Of a DNA stretch of 64,000 bases, positions 31,000-43,432 are shown piece after piece; positions within the stretch are counted from its first letter, which is position 1, and the number at the start of each line of letters is the position of its first letter. A model generated the notes under the pieces. It was not told where the DNA came from. It was given only the letters and a program-made list of their open reading frames with translations, and ran no database searches. The stretch is from Thamnidium elegans (Eukaryota; Mucoromycota; Mucoromycetes; Mucorales; Mucoraceae), in assembly GCA_025201345.1 (NCBI GenBank), contig JAIXMG010000019.1:1-64000 (forward strand), given 5' to 3'. Both the position numbers and the translations under genes were made by a program.

Positions 31000-32240
31000 G
31001 TGGCTTTTTGAGTTCAGCCAGAATATCATTTTTTATTTTTTTACTGTGTGACAAATAGACTTTTTATAGCTGAAGAAAATAGGGCCACACAAAAAAAAAA
31101 ATATTTGGCTGTCAGCCTCATGTCAATGGTGATGCTGTATTTGAGGATAGCTCATAAAGCGACAATTAATAAGAAACATTATCTTATAAAGATTATCATA
31201 CCAACATAGTATAATTAAAAAAAACATAAATCTAAATCTCAAATACTATCTAAATCTCAAATATTATGAAAAAACCTCAGTCATCATGAGGATTTCAATC
31301 ATAGTTATAAGGATTGAAATACCTATAGATATTATTGTATACTTGGTTATAAGACGTTTAATGAAATACGTGAGCTAATATATACTCACCCTTATAGGTT
31401 ACTGCCGATATAATGAAGAGAAAGCGATACGGATTAATAATGTCATGTATATAAGATTAGCTACCTCGCATATATTTCTAGAACTGTATATTTCAAAAAG
31501 TGGCTTTAAATGACTATTTTTTTTTTTTTTTTTTTTTTTTTTTGTGAGGATGGGCAGAGAAAAGGTTCTTGGTGAAGGAGATGCAATGGATTGGGAATTA
31601 GAAGTAAACTTCTATCATCTACAACTGCTAACCCGTCTTAGACTCTACCGCACTTAAAATCAAGCAGCAAAGTAATTCATGTAATCAGATTGTTTTTGCT
31701 ATACAATAAGGCTAAAACATAGTGCCAGATTTCAAGTGTTTATAGTTTTAATAATTGCCATTTTAGTTTAATGTAGAGCAAACAAACTAAGAAAATCCAT
31801 TCCAACTATTTCATTCTGTCTGAACATCATGATCAACTGATATCTTTAATTTTCAAAGCTTTACAAATTTAAAAAATGTTTATTGCAAAAGGGGTGTGAT
31901 ATGTTATAAACGAACAGTGAAAAATTCTTGGGAAGTTTTTCTTGAACTAAGACTTGTAGGTATAACAATGCGCTGCATCTGTTCAAATTTCCATCTTCAT
32001 AACACTTGAAGTGCTTAGAACGGGAAGCGTCTAAAACTAGCCGTAATAAGTTGGCAAAGCTTGTGACTTGGGAGATTGATCAACTAATAACAAACCAGAC
32101 TTATACAGGTTGTATCTATTGCTCATGTAAGTCTAATTCTAACAAAGAAACAGGTTAATATTTGAAAAATTTCAAAGTTAATTTTTCCGCTTACCTTCAT
32201 TGTGAGAGTCTTGCACTGTTCATCTACTTTAAAATGAAAG
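31000..32240. other. Gene-free region upstream of MoaD
   Basis: No gene recognised. Contains a poly-T run at about 31,518-31,543 and short microsatellites. Some stretches between 31,550 and 32,150 have more even base composition, suggesting very old element debris, but no frame could be identified. Confidence 0.45.
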
Positions 32241-32249
32241 GAAAAATAA

Positions 32250-32425
32250 AATAAAAACCAAGTCTGTCAAGTCTTCTGTAAAAGATGATATCAAAATAAA
32301 AGGTCTTCGTGGAACACTAGGTAATAACTTGCTGAGGCTTGGCTCCAAAATAATAATCAATGATATAAAAAGCAAATATTTTGATATCATCTTTTGCAGA
32401 AGACTTGACAGACTTGGTTTTTATT
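32250..32425. repeat. 49-bp inverted repeat with 78-bp loop
   Basis: Arms 32,250-32,298 and 32,377-32,425 are equal in length with one mismatch (CTGTAAAAG against CTGCAAAAG). They contain CCAAGTCTGTCAAGTC / GACTTGACAGACTTGG. This could fold into a strong hairpin or be the end of a small transposon. Confidence 0.85.
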
Positions 32426-32653
32426 CTTTCTGCGATATTGTCTGATTTTCTTTTTCTTGGAGATAAGGAGGCATCGACTTCTGTAAATTCTTATTCTTGT
32501 GGATAAGGATGCATTGATTTTTGTAAGTTCTTTTCTTATAAATAATGATGCAACGACTTCTGTAAGTTCTTTTTCTTGCGTTTTTAATTCTATGAGTTGT
32601 TGTTTTTTTTTTTTTACATTTTTAGACATTTGCTTAATCAATTGAGAAGACAT
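32387..32653 (-). pseudogene. Lysine-rich ORF in a MITE-related segment
   Basis: An 88-residue frame starting MSSQLIKQMSKNVKKKKQQL, helical and basic, with three imperfect copies of a repeat of about 40 bp (about 32,455-32,580, GATAAGGAGGCATCGACTTC and variants). Its 5' part overlaps the segment homologous to the MITE at 24,607-24,952, where the equivalent frame stops early. Its 3' part lies in the 32,377-32,425 arm. Probably element-derived; no family recognised. Confidence 0.35.
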
Positions 32654-32775
32654 TTAACTAAATACGTAAAAAGGTAAACGAAAAGATAAAGAAAAGGATG
32701 GAATAAATAGGTTAATTTAATCATGATAAAAAGGATTTATTTAGTAATCATACTATATTTATTTTCTCACGTACT
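32621..32775. repeat. Diverged relative of the 24.6-kb MITE interior
   Basis: Shares TTTAGACATTTG, AAAAGGATGGAATAAATAGG, TGATAAAAAGGATTTATTTA and TTTCTCACG in the same order with 24,695-24,860. The CACCACC terminal repeats are not visible here. Confidence 0.75.
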
Positions 32776-33575
32776 CATACGTAATTAAAATATATAGCTG
32801 AAAAGCATTTTATTTACAACGATGAACATGTTCTTAGTAGTCAGAAAAAAAGCAGGTATTCATTATCGTAAAAAGGATAAAAAAACACTTAATGAAGAGA
32901 ACGACTATTATAATCTCCATTTATTGTACAACCTTCCTGTGATGGTTCCATTACCTTAAATAATCAGCGCCAATATAAACAATAATCTAAAAGCAAAATA
33001 AATAAAAGACAACTTTTTCCCATCCGTTACATTTCCACATTATCTTTTGCTTTTGCACCTCTACGGCTATAGTGTTTCAGGCAGCTAAATAAACATTAAA
33101 TTTATATACATACATTTATTTTCGAGTACCCTTGATAAAATAAAAATTTGAAGTTTGGTATTACCAGTTTTCTTGAATTGTTTGTTAGCGCTTTTGATAG
33201 TATAAAATCTCATGTCGTACAGCATAAGGGATTTATGCTAACAAAAAAGTAGGTTTCATAATCACAAAAAAAGTATCGCTGACATATCTATTACGGAATG
33301 TATAGCTGTATAATTATATAAAAGGCCTGGGCTAATTACCATCTTACCGAACCATTGGGTCACACATTACTGCCTATTTTTTTTATTTTTTATTTACAGA
33401 CAATATATTTTAGCGGTGTAAAAAAAAAAGACGATAGATATCTGTAGAGTGTCACTATGGAAGTACACCAGAACATCCTCTACTTCATCCTTGCAAATTT
33501 TCAGGAAGTATTAGACGTATTCATGAAGATTGGTAAAAAAAAACATACGAAAGTATAGGTTCTTCAAATATATTT

Positions 33576-33578
<3 letters not shown>

Positions 33579-33610
<32 letters not shown>
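33579..33610. repeat. T32 homopolymer
   Basis: 32 consecutive T. Confidence 0.95.
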
Positions 33611-33612
<2 letters not shown>

Positions 33613-33794
33613 GATGAAACAGGAGAGAGGACGATTCAACTGCCACCTTTCGTTTTGAAACTCATTCCTCAAAATATAAACAATACTGAACATAAAAAGC
33701 AGATAACCAGGTCACGGAAGTCTTTAGATCTCTGGGCTATTAGAAATGATTCGATTCGGCTGACTATCGAAATTCAAATGATGAACTACTCGAG

Positions 33795-34020
33795 AATGCT
33801 ACCTTACTTGTCTCTACCGTAGTGTTAACAATATTTTGGACCACTTCAATGTTATTAAAAGATCGTGATTTATGGTATCAAACCTTGTCAAAGAAATTGC
33901 CAGCAACTAAACCCCTTTTCAAAATCAAAGCTGTCTTTTCTTATAAATGTTGTTTATATAAAAGTGCAGAAGAAAACTTTACTTACTTCGTCCTAAATTG
34001 TTCAAGAAAACCAGAAGTAT
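33795..34020 (+). pseudogene. LINE 3'-end relic (zinc-finger tail)
   Basis: The frame TIFWTTSMLLKDRDLWYQTL...KCCLYKSAEENFTYFVLNCS resembles the C-terminal tail of fungal LINE polyproteins, in which W/F..L..K.P is followed by CX2C...H/F..CP. No start codon belongs to it and no reverse transcriptase is nearby, so it is a fragment. Assignment rests on pattern memory. Confidence 0.4.
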
Positions 34021-34249
34021 GATCAATAGCTATACTCACGTATTTTTCGAATTTTATCATCACTATTCCCGAAATCTTATACCATATGGATCTACTGCAG
34101 GGAATTTATTACTAACCAAACACCTTTGCTTTGCACATTATTTTGAACAAACAAAACATTCACTAAAAATAGCCACCCTTCTCCCTCTCATAGATATAAA
34201 TTTTCCTTATTCTTTCATTTTCCCAATTTTTCCTTACAATTAAAGTTTT

Positions 34250-35533
34250 ACCTCCTCAAGGATGTGTGACCTCAAGATAATAATAATAAAAAAAACTTTT
34301 TTCTCATATCCTTTTTATTAATTAATGGTATGTATGGATCATAATAGTGAAGTATCAGGTAATTAAGGTAGTAGTGTTAAAGATGTACCCTCTTATTCTT
34401 TAATAAATAAGCAGGTTAAGATGTAGGCCATGGCATGTAACATGCGCTATGTATCTCCAGCTGTCGATATGAGGACTTTTTTTTAATACAGTAAAAAAAA
34501 AGTCAAAAGTCAATGAAGAAAACGCTTCGTTTGATTTTAATGAAACGGGGGAAGGGAGGGGAAATATCATCCCAATAGAAGCGAGATAGCCATTTTTTTT
34601 TTACCAGCCAATAAAGAAGAATGACTGACGAAAAAGAAGAGATATCGTGTATCAAGAAGAAGTGCATCACCATCAGCATAATTTACACCATAAAGTATAC
34701 ATACTAGAACAGAGATAAGAAACGACAGTAGACCTACTCAGACGATTAAAGTCCAAGTTTACCTTGTACACTTTTCTCGTAGCCTTTGTTTTCTTCGAGA
34801 GGCAACGTAATCAGAACTAGCCCATTAACTAATTTAATGGACAATATATCTAGCATTGTTAACACGCAAATCTACCAACTTGATGCCACTAGTTTCGTAT
34901 TATGTCGCAAAGGAACATGTATTGTAGTAATAAGAATATTTGACGGATCTACATCCGACCGTGAAGGCTAGTACTTACGCCTATAAAAAGTTGCACTGGT
35001 AAATACAACACCTCCTATAGGTATATTCTAAATTACATAACATGTTAAAACAAGAAAAAAAAAACAAAAATGATTAAATAGTCACTTCTTTATTTTCTCA
35101 TAAATCATCCACATCATAGATTAACTATCTTTTAAAAATGATCACATATACAAAAACCTATAGAAAATTACAAATTCATATAAATACCTCGAAATTATCT
35201 AAAATAAAACAAATCTATATTTCTTACCTTTAAGAACTAAAACATTAACTTTGATCCTTTAATTAAAAACCTTTAATATATTTCTGTTTGAGTTGAAGTA
35301 GTCTTTACTGCATATGAGTCGATATTTGCGGTGCTCGCCGAGTGAAAAAGAAGATCGATTATATAGTATACACTTCGATTTAACTTTATATGCCTTTCGC
35401 TGAAAAAAAAGAAGTAATCATATTTTTTATTTTTTATTTGAGTGTATCAACCAATTCTGTTCGACATTAGTTAGAATATTTAAAAACACACAAATTGGTA
35501 CCGTGAGCACTGTAAAACGGAGCAATATATATA
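34250..35533. other. Gene-free region
   Basis: No recognised gene. A 61-codon open frame at 34,786-34,971 has no supporting family or splice context. AT-rich with A/T runs. Confidence 0.45.
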
Positions 35534-36680
35534 TTAAATCTTTTTTAAATCCCAATGTTTTCTCAAGACATCAATGACTTGTTGAACAGCAAGAACCCCT
35601 TGAGAACTCAGCACAGCTTCGGAAAGAAACCCATGGTTGGTATCTAAATAACGTACTGTTACTGTATTAACACCAGCCTCAATCAGTTTTGAAGCATACG
35701 CCTCTGTTTCACATCTCAATACATCATGTTCAGCCGAGATAACAAAAGCAGGAGGAAGACCCTTCAATTCTTGCAATGTAGCAACAAGAGGTACCATTGT
35801 ATTCTTTTTCCTGTCCTCAGCATCATCACTATACGCATCCCAAAAGTAACGCATTAGATCTCTCGGTAAGAACATATTATCTTGGTTTTGGATGTAAGAC
35901 TCTGTTTCAAAATTATCATGCGTAGCAGGATAAATAAGAAGCTGGAATGAGATATCGTTATTACCCAGAGCCTTTTCATGAACTATAATCATTAATGAGT
36001 AAACACACTTATACATATATATATATATATATATATGGTATGTGGTACTTTACGTGCTAATCCCGCAGCAAGATTTCCACCTGCTGAATCACCTGCAACA
36101 ACAAGTGTTTTATAGTCAATTCGAAGAGATTCCGAGTTTTTTTTCATCCAACTCAAGACAGCACTACCTTCTTTGATAGGAACAGGGTATTTTACTTCGG
36201 GACTCTTAGAGTAATTTACAAATACGACACAACAAGAAAGTCCAACTACCAACTATTTTCAATTATAAGTTACTTGACAGTTTTGTAATATATATAAAAC
36301 AGACTTACTGAATTTGATAATCCACTATGCGTTTCATACCCTCCAACTACCCAACCGCCACCATGTCTACACATATATATTTAGTTTACAGAAAAAAAAG
36401 ATGCGTATAATTTTTTAACTTACAAGAACATAAGGACAGGTAAGACTTTATCTTGAGATCCTAAAGGTCGAAGTATGGAGACACTTACTTTGAGCCCATC
36501 ATGTTGAATAACCAAATCTTGCTTCTCTACCTCGGGTGCATTCTTTACTTCAAACATCTTGTTAAGAAACCTACGAGAAATAGCTGGCTGACAGGCTTCT
36601 TCATTTGTTTCAAGTCCATAAGTAGACTTGACTGCTTCAATTAACGCAGGTTGCAAAGGGAATAAAGGATACAATGTCAT
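35534..36680 (-). CDS. Alpha/beta hydrolase (HSL-type carboxylesterase), paralogue
   Basis: Four exons: 36,424-36,680, 36,309-36,366, 36,054-36,252, 35,534-35,982; 320 residues; phases close. It carries HGGGW, GDSAGG, Asp in EHDVLRCETEAY and His in DTNHGF. The second and third exons have exactly the same lengths (58 and 199 bp) as in the esterase at 19,027-20,166, and the introns interrupt the same codons, so the two are duplicates. One microsatellite-bearing intron (about 36,018-36,036, AT repeat) has expanded. The start MTLYPLFPLQPALIEAVKST corresponds to MYKPVPTAPRFLEAIKDIYG in the paralogue. Substrate unknown; cytosolic by lack of a signal peptide. Confidence 0.93.
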
Positions 36681-38044
36681 TTTTTTTAATACTATAGAAA
36701 GATAGATAAAGTGATCATAAAATAAAAACTTGCTTATTTATACAGATATCCATTGTACGCTGCCATTACAATGCCGCCGCAGCGGAAAATTAAGTACTTC
36801 TCATTTTACTGCGCGACGAGAACCTAGTGTTTCTCTTTATGTGATACTATACCTTCCCTATTCATTATATTATTAATACTTAGACATTACTAATGATTTA
36901 AGTTTTGGAGACCATGGAAAAAGATTAAAGTTTCTGTAGTGTAACTATGATGAATAATTAAAAAAGATCAAATCAAGTGTAACACAGTTTCCCTAGCAAC
37001 CCTTCACGGGTTGCCTAGCAACCCTTATCCGAATCGCCTTTTTAAATGTAGAAATACCCCCCCCCTTTTTTTAGTAAAATATTGGGTGATATGAAAAAAA
37101 TATACATAATAGTTTCTCTCTGTTGCAGCAGTTACATAAGCACATGTAAGAATGAAACAAACTTTTTGAGATTACTCATTTTTTGGCTATTATTACATAT
37201 CTCAATGATGCATACGTAGATATTAATATTTAGCTTTTGTAATATTTGAGCTTATGATTCAATAAAGAGTTTATTATATTATACAATAGGTGTAATCTAA
37301 TTCGAATAACTAAAAGAGTATTGACCCAGAATATTCTAAAGGAACAGAAGATATCCGCCAAAGCCGATATGTAAATATATCATTTGCATTATATCTTTAG
37401 AAAACTTAGACAATAGCCAGTTACCTGTATTTTCAAACGCGAAGCACAGTATGCGTTCTTTTTCCCGATTGTTTCTGACTTACCAAGTTAGTCTTTTTTT
37501 TTTTAAAAATAATTAGTCGTGCTATTCAAAAAGTAGTCAATAAGAAAATGTCACTTCTGTAAATATATTAATCGAAGTGTCTTTCCTTGCCGATACAGAA
37601 AAAAAAAGAATACTAACTACTAAATATAAAGCTTTTTTGTTTGTGTAAAATATTTATCATGCACCCACTTGGAACCTTCTACTGTTTTTCCTTCAAGAAA
37701 AATAGTGACGCTGGAACGAGATTGACCGTTTCAAGTGTAACTTGCAGATCAATCCATGTATTTTTTTATAAACAATACGTCAATATAAAAAAAAAAATGC
37801 CCTATGTTTTTTCGACTCTTTTTTTTTAAAAAAAAAGAAATACCATCTCCGTTTCAACCTACGCGTTTTCCTCGTGGAAGAAGTTTAATTGATATAAACT
37901 AAATATAGAAAGAGGGGGATTTATTTTATTACAAAAACAAAAAGTGCGTGTGTTTGTGTGTAGGGTGAAAGTGTGTATACATGTTTTATAATGCTTTTTT
38001 GACATTTTTTATATTATCCATTTTTTTTTATATTTTTTTTATAT
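36681..38044. other. Gene-free region between esterase and CCT3
   Basis: No gene recognised. Near 36,990-37,030 CCTAGCAACCCTT occurs twice around CACGGGTTG, giving a small GCAACCC/GGGTTGC hairpin. Otherwise AT-rich. Confidence 0.45.
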
Positions 38045-40012
38045 TTATTGTTGGTCCATTTCTGGTTGTTGTTGTTGTTGAGGAGGAGCTCTGTTCTTTG
38101 AAAGACCTGAAACGATATCATCAACACGCAATAACAAACATGCAGACTAATAATAAGAAGAAATATAAGTTTTTACACGTACGTAATAATAATAATAAAT
38201 ATTTACCTCAATAGCAGTCTTGATAGTTTGAACCTTGACAGCAGTAGGTTCCCAAACACCATAATCCTTCATATCAACAACCTTACCAGCCTCACCATCA
38301 ATACCGTAAGTATGCTCACCAGCAGCATGCTTGGCTCTCAATTGTGTCAAGGTCTTGATGGCATTACCACCACAGTTTTGAACAAGAGTACGAGGAATAA
38401 CTTCCATAGCTTCAGCAACAGATCTATAAGGCCATTGTTCAACGCCTTCAATTAACTTGGCCTTTTCTTCAAGTTTAACAGAGACGGCCATTTCAGTGGC
38501 ACCTCCACCAGGAGCAAGCTTAGCGCTATAAAAAACGTTACGAGCAACGCACATGGCATCTTGAAGGTTACGTTCAACTTCGTTAATGATATCTTTACTG
38601 GGACCACGCAAGATGATGGAACAAGCCTTGGGATCTTCACACTTGGTCAAGAAGGTGAAATATTCATCACCAATCTTATCAATATTGAAGAGTCCACACT
38701 TGGTACCAACATCAGTATCACGAAGGTCATCAACACGGTTAACGATAGTAGCTCCGACAGCACGAGCAATACGGTTATTATCAGTTTTACGAACACGACG
38801 AATGGCAGTAATGTTTGCCTTTACGAAATAATGTTGTGCGAGATCAGAGACACCCTTTTCAGTGAAAACTAAATCTGGCTTCAATGAAATAATCTTATCA
38901 CACATGGCCTTTACTTGTTCTTCTTCAATTTGGAGAATACGGTTCCAATCAGCTTCCTTGGAAATTTCAATATTTGTTTGAGATTCACCCTTCTTATATT
39001 CAAGAGGACAATCTAATAAAATAACACGAGGATTCTCAATACGGCGACGCATCTTGGGATGAGTAACATCCTTGTTTAAGATGACACCATCTAAAACTTG
39101 AGATTCTTCAATTTCACCACCAGGGATCTAAAAAAGTAGTATAACACTTTAATATCACGTAAAAAAATACCTTTTTTTTTTTTTTTTTTTGCATAACTCT
39201 TTTTTTTTAACCAACCTTTTCAACACGAGCATATCTCTTGATATCAACTTCAGTCTTACCAGTTCCGTCTTCTTCAATAGCAACACAACGAACAGCATCT
39301 AAAGCAAGCTTACACATCAAGTTACTCCAAGTACTTACAAACTTTGTACCAATGGATGACTTAATCAATGACATCATTTCTTCTGTGTTATTGACATCAA
39401 CAGGAGTAGAAATTTCTTCAACAATCTTTAAAGCATCCTCAAGAGCCTTTTTAAAAGCACTAATAATAACAATGGGATGAATATTATTTTGAACATGAGG
39501 TAAAGCAGCAGAAAGTACTTCACCAGCTACAATAAAATAAAATAAATACATGTACAACAACACGTCAAAAAATTATTACTTACCGAGGATGATGACACTG
39601 GTAGTACCATCACCAACTTCTTCATCTTGTGTTCTTGAAAGTTCAATCATACTTTTAGCAGCAGGATGATCAACTTCGATTTCACGAAGAATAGCATTAC
39701 CATCGTTTGTTAATAAAATACCACCCATGGGATCAAGCAACATCTTGAGCATAGATCTGGGACCAAGACAAGTACGAATGACATCAGCAACAGTCTATAT
39801 AAATAAATAGATGACTAAGTATAAAAGATTTCTTTTTTTTTTACTGTCTATATATATATTACCTTGGCTGCAGTAATGTTGGAGAGTTGAGCTTTACGCC
39901 CTGACTCACGTTCCATATTGGTATCTGCAAAAAAAAAAAATGCTTTAGTAACCTATAAACACTGCATTAATATAGTCAAATATTTACTCATAACAAGTAC
40001 TTGAGATGACAT
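38045..40012 (-). CDS. CCT3: Chaperonin CCT/TRiC subunit gamma
   Basis: Six exons: 39,988-40,012, 39,863-39,924, 39,584-39,794, 39,216-39,526, 38,207-39,127, 38,045-38,146. Total 1632 bp, 543 residues, normal for this subunit. It starts MSSQVLVMNTNMERESGRKA, continues with LSNITAAKTVADVIRTCLGP, LLDPMGGILLTNDGNAILRE and the ATPase motif GDGTTS, and includes APGGGATEM and QNCGGNAIKTLTQLRAKHA in the second equatorial half. The apical domain has LDCPLEYKKGESQTNIEISK. The complex folds actin, tubulin and other cytosolic proteins. The Gln-rich C-terminal tail (PPQQQQQQPEMDQQ) is longer than usual in many fungi. It is divergent from PTH with a 184-bp shared upstream region. Confidence 0.97.
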
Positions 40013-40196
40013 CTTGAAAGTATATAATCTATTAAAAGAAGAATAAACAAGAAAAAAGAAGAAAAAAAATTTTAGGAGCGCGTTTTAGTGATTCTTTCTT
40101 TGACGTTCTTTCGAGTCGTAAGCGGAGTTGACAAACATCAACTCAGCCCCTGCTTCTTCTTCCCTTTTTCTCTCTTTTTTTTCTTCATTTCCCTAA
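40013..40196. promoter_or_regulatory. Bidirectional promoter between CCT3 and PTH
   Basis: 184 bp separate the two start codons. It includes a mixed CT/GA-rich core (around 40,080-40,150, AGGAGCGCGTTTTAGTG, GACGTTCTTTCGAGTCG) and a C/T-rich tract just before the PTH start. No specific factor site is certain. Confidence 0.55.
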
Positions 40197-40991
40197 ATGA
40201 CTAGTAAAATACTGGTAAGTCTCCTCTTTTTTTTTACTTACAAAAAAAAAAAAAAAAACAGGCATTTACACTTAAAGAAATAAAAAAATAAAGCTTGTTG
40301 GTTTAGGTAATGTTACTTTACCAAATACCAGACACAATGTGGGTATGATGGCACTAGACGCTATTGCAAAGTCGTTAAACTTGTCTTGGACACAAAACCG
40401 TACCTGGAAATCCGATATAACAGAGACAACAGTTCGAACAGAAGACTTAAAAGAATATCAAGTTACATTTTTAAAGCCTAGAAAATTAATGAATATTAGT
40501 GGATCATGTGTAGCCCAAGCAGGTAAAAATCAAGAGTAAATTATAAAGAGAGCCAAAGAGAAACTAACCTTTTGAGTATAGTCAAGGATCTTGCTATACC
40601 GCTGAATAATATATACGTGTTTCATGATGATATGCAAAGAGAAGTAGGCAAAGTAAATATAAAGCAAACTGGATCAGCCAACGGACATAACGGTATTAAA
40701 TCAGTGATTGATAATTTAAGATCAAAAGACTTTAAAAGGGTTCGCATTGGTATTGGACGTCCACCTGCAAATATTGACGATCGGTCTTATGAAATAGTTG
40801 CCAAATTTGTACTGGGCAAATTTAGCGCAAATGAATTACATCAATTAAATCAGTTAGTTTATCCAATGTGGACAAAAGGTGGATTAGAATTACTATGTGA
40901 TAAAGGTGAATTAATACAAGAACCAAAGAAAAAGAACAAGAAACAAAAAGTAGTAGTACAAAAAGACAATACTGTACCTGTAAAAACATAG
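40197..40991 (+). CDS. PTH1: Peptidyl-tRNA hydrolase (Pth1, bacterial type)
   Basis: Three exons: 40,197-40,214 (18 bp), 40,294-40,522, 40,582-40,991; 218 residues. The start ATG lies 6 codons before LVGLGN. Active-site and substrate residues of the family are present: GLGN, TRHNVGMMALD (catalytic His), FLKPRKLMNISG (Asn), VFHDDMQREVGKVNI (Asp) and GSANGHNGIKS. It cleaves peptidyl-tRNA released by stalled ribosomes, recycling tRNA; bacterial-type Pth in fungi usually serves mitochondria. The Lys-rich tail (PKKKNKKQKVVV) may aid RNA binding. The first exon is very short and the intron contains an A16 run. Confidence 0.93.
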
Positions 40992-41133
40992 AATTATCTT
41001 GCATTTTTAATTATAATAAAAAGTCATCTTATCAGATCCTTTCACAAGGGGATATAAAAAGAATTTTTTTCCTTTTTCTTCTTTTTTTTTTCTTCTTTTT
41101 CATCTTTTATTTTTATTTTTTTACTTGTATATA

Positions 41134-43019
41134 ATGGATCAAGAAACGAGGCCATTATTATCAAATAATTGTTGTTCTGAACAAGAAGGTTGTTGCAGAT
41201 ACGACAATAACAACAAAGACAAACAAGTTACACCAACAACAACATCACTATATATTTCGAATGAGAACAATGACACAACATGTCAGTTATCAAACCAACC
41301 TTGGAAATATAAAATTGTAGCCTTATTATGTGCACTCTTCTTGGCTGGTAAACAAAGTAACTTTTTTTTTGGTATTTTATTAACACTAGCTTTTTTTTCT
41401 TGTATATATAGTTGGAAGTCATTTTGCGGCGCATACATTAGGTGCAATGAAATCAATAATTAAAAAAGTAAGCTTTTATATTTGTTTATTTGTATATACC
41501 ACTTGTTTATATAATTATTTATACAATAATAATCAAAGGAGTACGGAATCACAAACTCACAATACGGAGTACTTCAATCAAGTGTTTCTATTGTAAATAC
41601 AGTATTACCATTGATTGGTGGTATTTTTATAGATGCATTTGGTACCATACCCGGTTCAATATTAACAACCGTATTAATTGCATCCGGTAACATTCTAGTG
41701 GCTGCATCTACTTCAACTGCTAATCTATCCATGATGATCATTGGCCGTATACTCTATGGTATCGGTAGTGGTACTGTTGTTATCGTGCAAGAAACCATTC
41801 TTAGTCAATGGTTTCAAGGTCGGAGCCTAGCTGCCGTAATCGCGTTAATGATGACCGTCAGCAGACTTGTAATGTGCCCTATATATATCTTTCATGTCAT
41901 CATCTGATAACATATATATATTTTTTTATAAATGTGTAGTCTTCATTTGCTGCTCAAGCAATTGTAGTACCAATTGCAAATTGGTCAGGTTGGTATGGTT
42001 ACGGTTTCTGGGTAAGAAAAGAATACATTAAAATATATTCATATATATTTAAATTTCCCCCTTTTTAGTTTTCTGCTCTATTATGCATATTTTCTCTCTT
42101 GATTAATTTAATCTACATAATCTTGCTAAAAAACATTTCTACTTTATCGGACCAAAAACAATGTCAAGTACAAGCCAACGTAATTAAACGTAAAAAGTCT
42201 TTCAGTTGGTCAAAGTTAATGTACTTGCCACATTCCTATTGGTTAATAGCTACCATGGAATTTCTACTAGGCGGTGCCTGGGGTTGTTTCTTGCATATCA
42301 ATAGTGAATATGTTAAATTCCAATTTGGTTACCCTGATAGTAAAGCTGCTGCTGTTGCTAGTGTTGCTCAAGTGGTGCCTATATTTGTAATGCCCTTTTT
42401 GGGTTTATTTGTAGACCGTTATGGCAAGCGTACATGGATGAGTAAGTTTTACTAAAAATAAAATAAAAAAAATACATGTATATTATATTTTCTAATTTCT
42501 CTATTTAAAATAGTGATGTGCAGTGGAGCGACATTCTTGGGATCATTGCTATTATTACAATACACCAACTTGAATCCAATCTTGGGTATGCTTAGTTTTA
42601 GTGCTAGTTTAGCTCTGGGACCTGTAGCACTGGTATCTTCAATTCCAGTTATCCTTCCACTTTCCTTAGTAGGAACAGGTATGGGTTTAGTAAAGTCTTG
42701 CACCAATATAGGTGCTTCCTTATTTGATATCATCTCTGGCCTATTACAAGATGGAGATATCAATAAAGGATATAAAAGAGTGATAGAATTCTTTATAGTA
42801 ATCGGCATCTTATCCATTCTATCTGGTGTAACATTATTCATTCTGGACCGAACCATCTATAGTAATATACTAGATGCTGGTAAAAAATCTAAAAGAATTA
42901 ATGGTGGTGATAAAAGATATTTATTGAATCGAAAGTTAAAGATTAATTATCTTTATGGCGGAATTTATGTATCTCTTGTTATTACAAGTTGGATTTTATT
43001 TTTTAAATTTATTTTTTAA
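41134..43019 (+). CDS. MFS transporter, MFSD1-like
   Basis: Six exons: 41,134-41,347, 41,412-41,467, 41,539-41,868, 41,940-42,011, 42,069-42,441, 42,514-43,019; 516 residues; all phases close. About twelve hydrophobic segments. The first transmembrane segment starts at KIVALLCALFLAVGSHFA, followed by the family loop IIKKEYGITNSQYGVLQSSV and, after helix 4, GRILYGIGSGTVVIVQETIL. This pattern matches MFSD1-type proteins, whose animal member is a lysosomal dipeptide exporter. The cytosolic N-terminus has an acidic dileucine sorting signal (DQETRPLL), which fits delivery to the vacuole. The substrate is an inference. It converges on the MADS gene with only 20 bp between the stops. Confidence 0.87.
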
Positions 43020-43039
43020 ACATAATAAACTTTTTATTT

Positions 43040-43399
43040 TTATTTTTTAACTCCTCTTCTTTGTTCTTCTTTAATATCTTGTCTCGGTGCATTTCCTGCC
43101 CAATATCCAGGTCCTCCTTGTGGAGCTTGAGCTTGAGCCTGAGCCTGAGCCTGGGCCTGATGAGGCATGTAATGTTGTTGTCCGTTACCATAAAAAGCAG
43201 GTTGAGGCATTTGTCCATAAGCTGCTTGTTGTGGTTGTTGCTGAGGTGATTGACCATATCCTCCACTAGCAGCAGTTGGCGCATTTGGTGCGTTTTGACC
43301 TGGTGCCATATTATAACTAGGATAATTATTATTTGATTGTGGAGGATAACTTTGGTTACCATAACCACCACTAGTATTATAAGGTTGTGTTGGTGGAGC

Positions 43400-43432
<33 letters not shown>

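Noticed and set aside
34786..34971. 61-codon frame as a gene
   Set aside because: No recognisable motif, no splice context and no homologous counterpart in the window.
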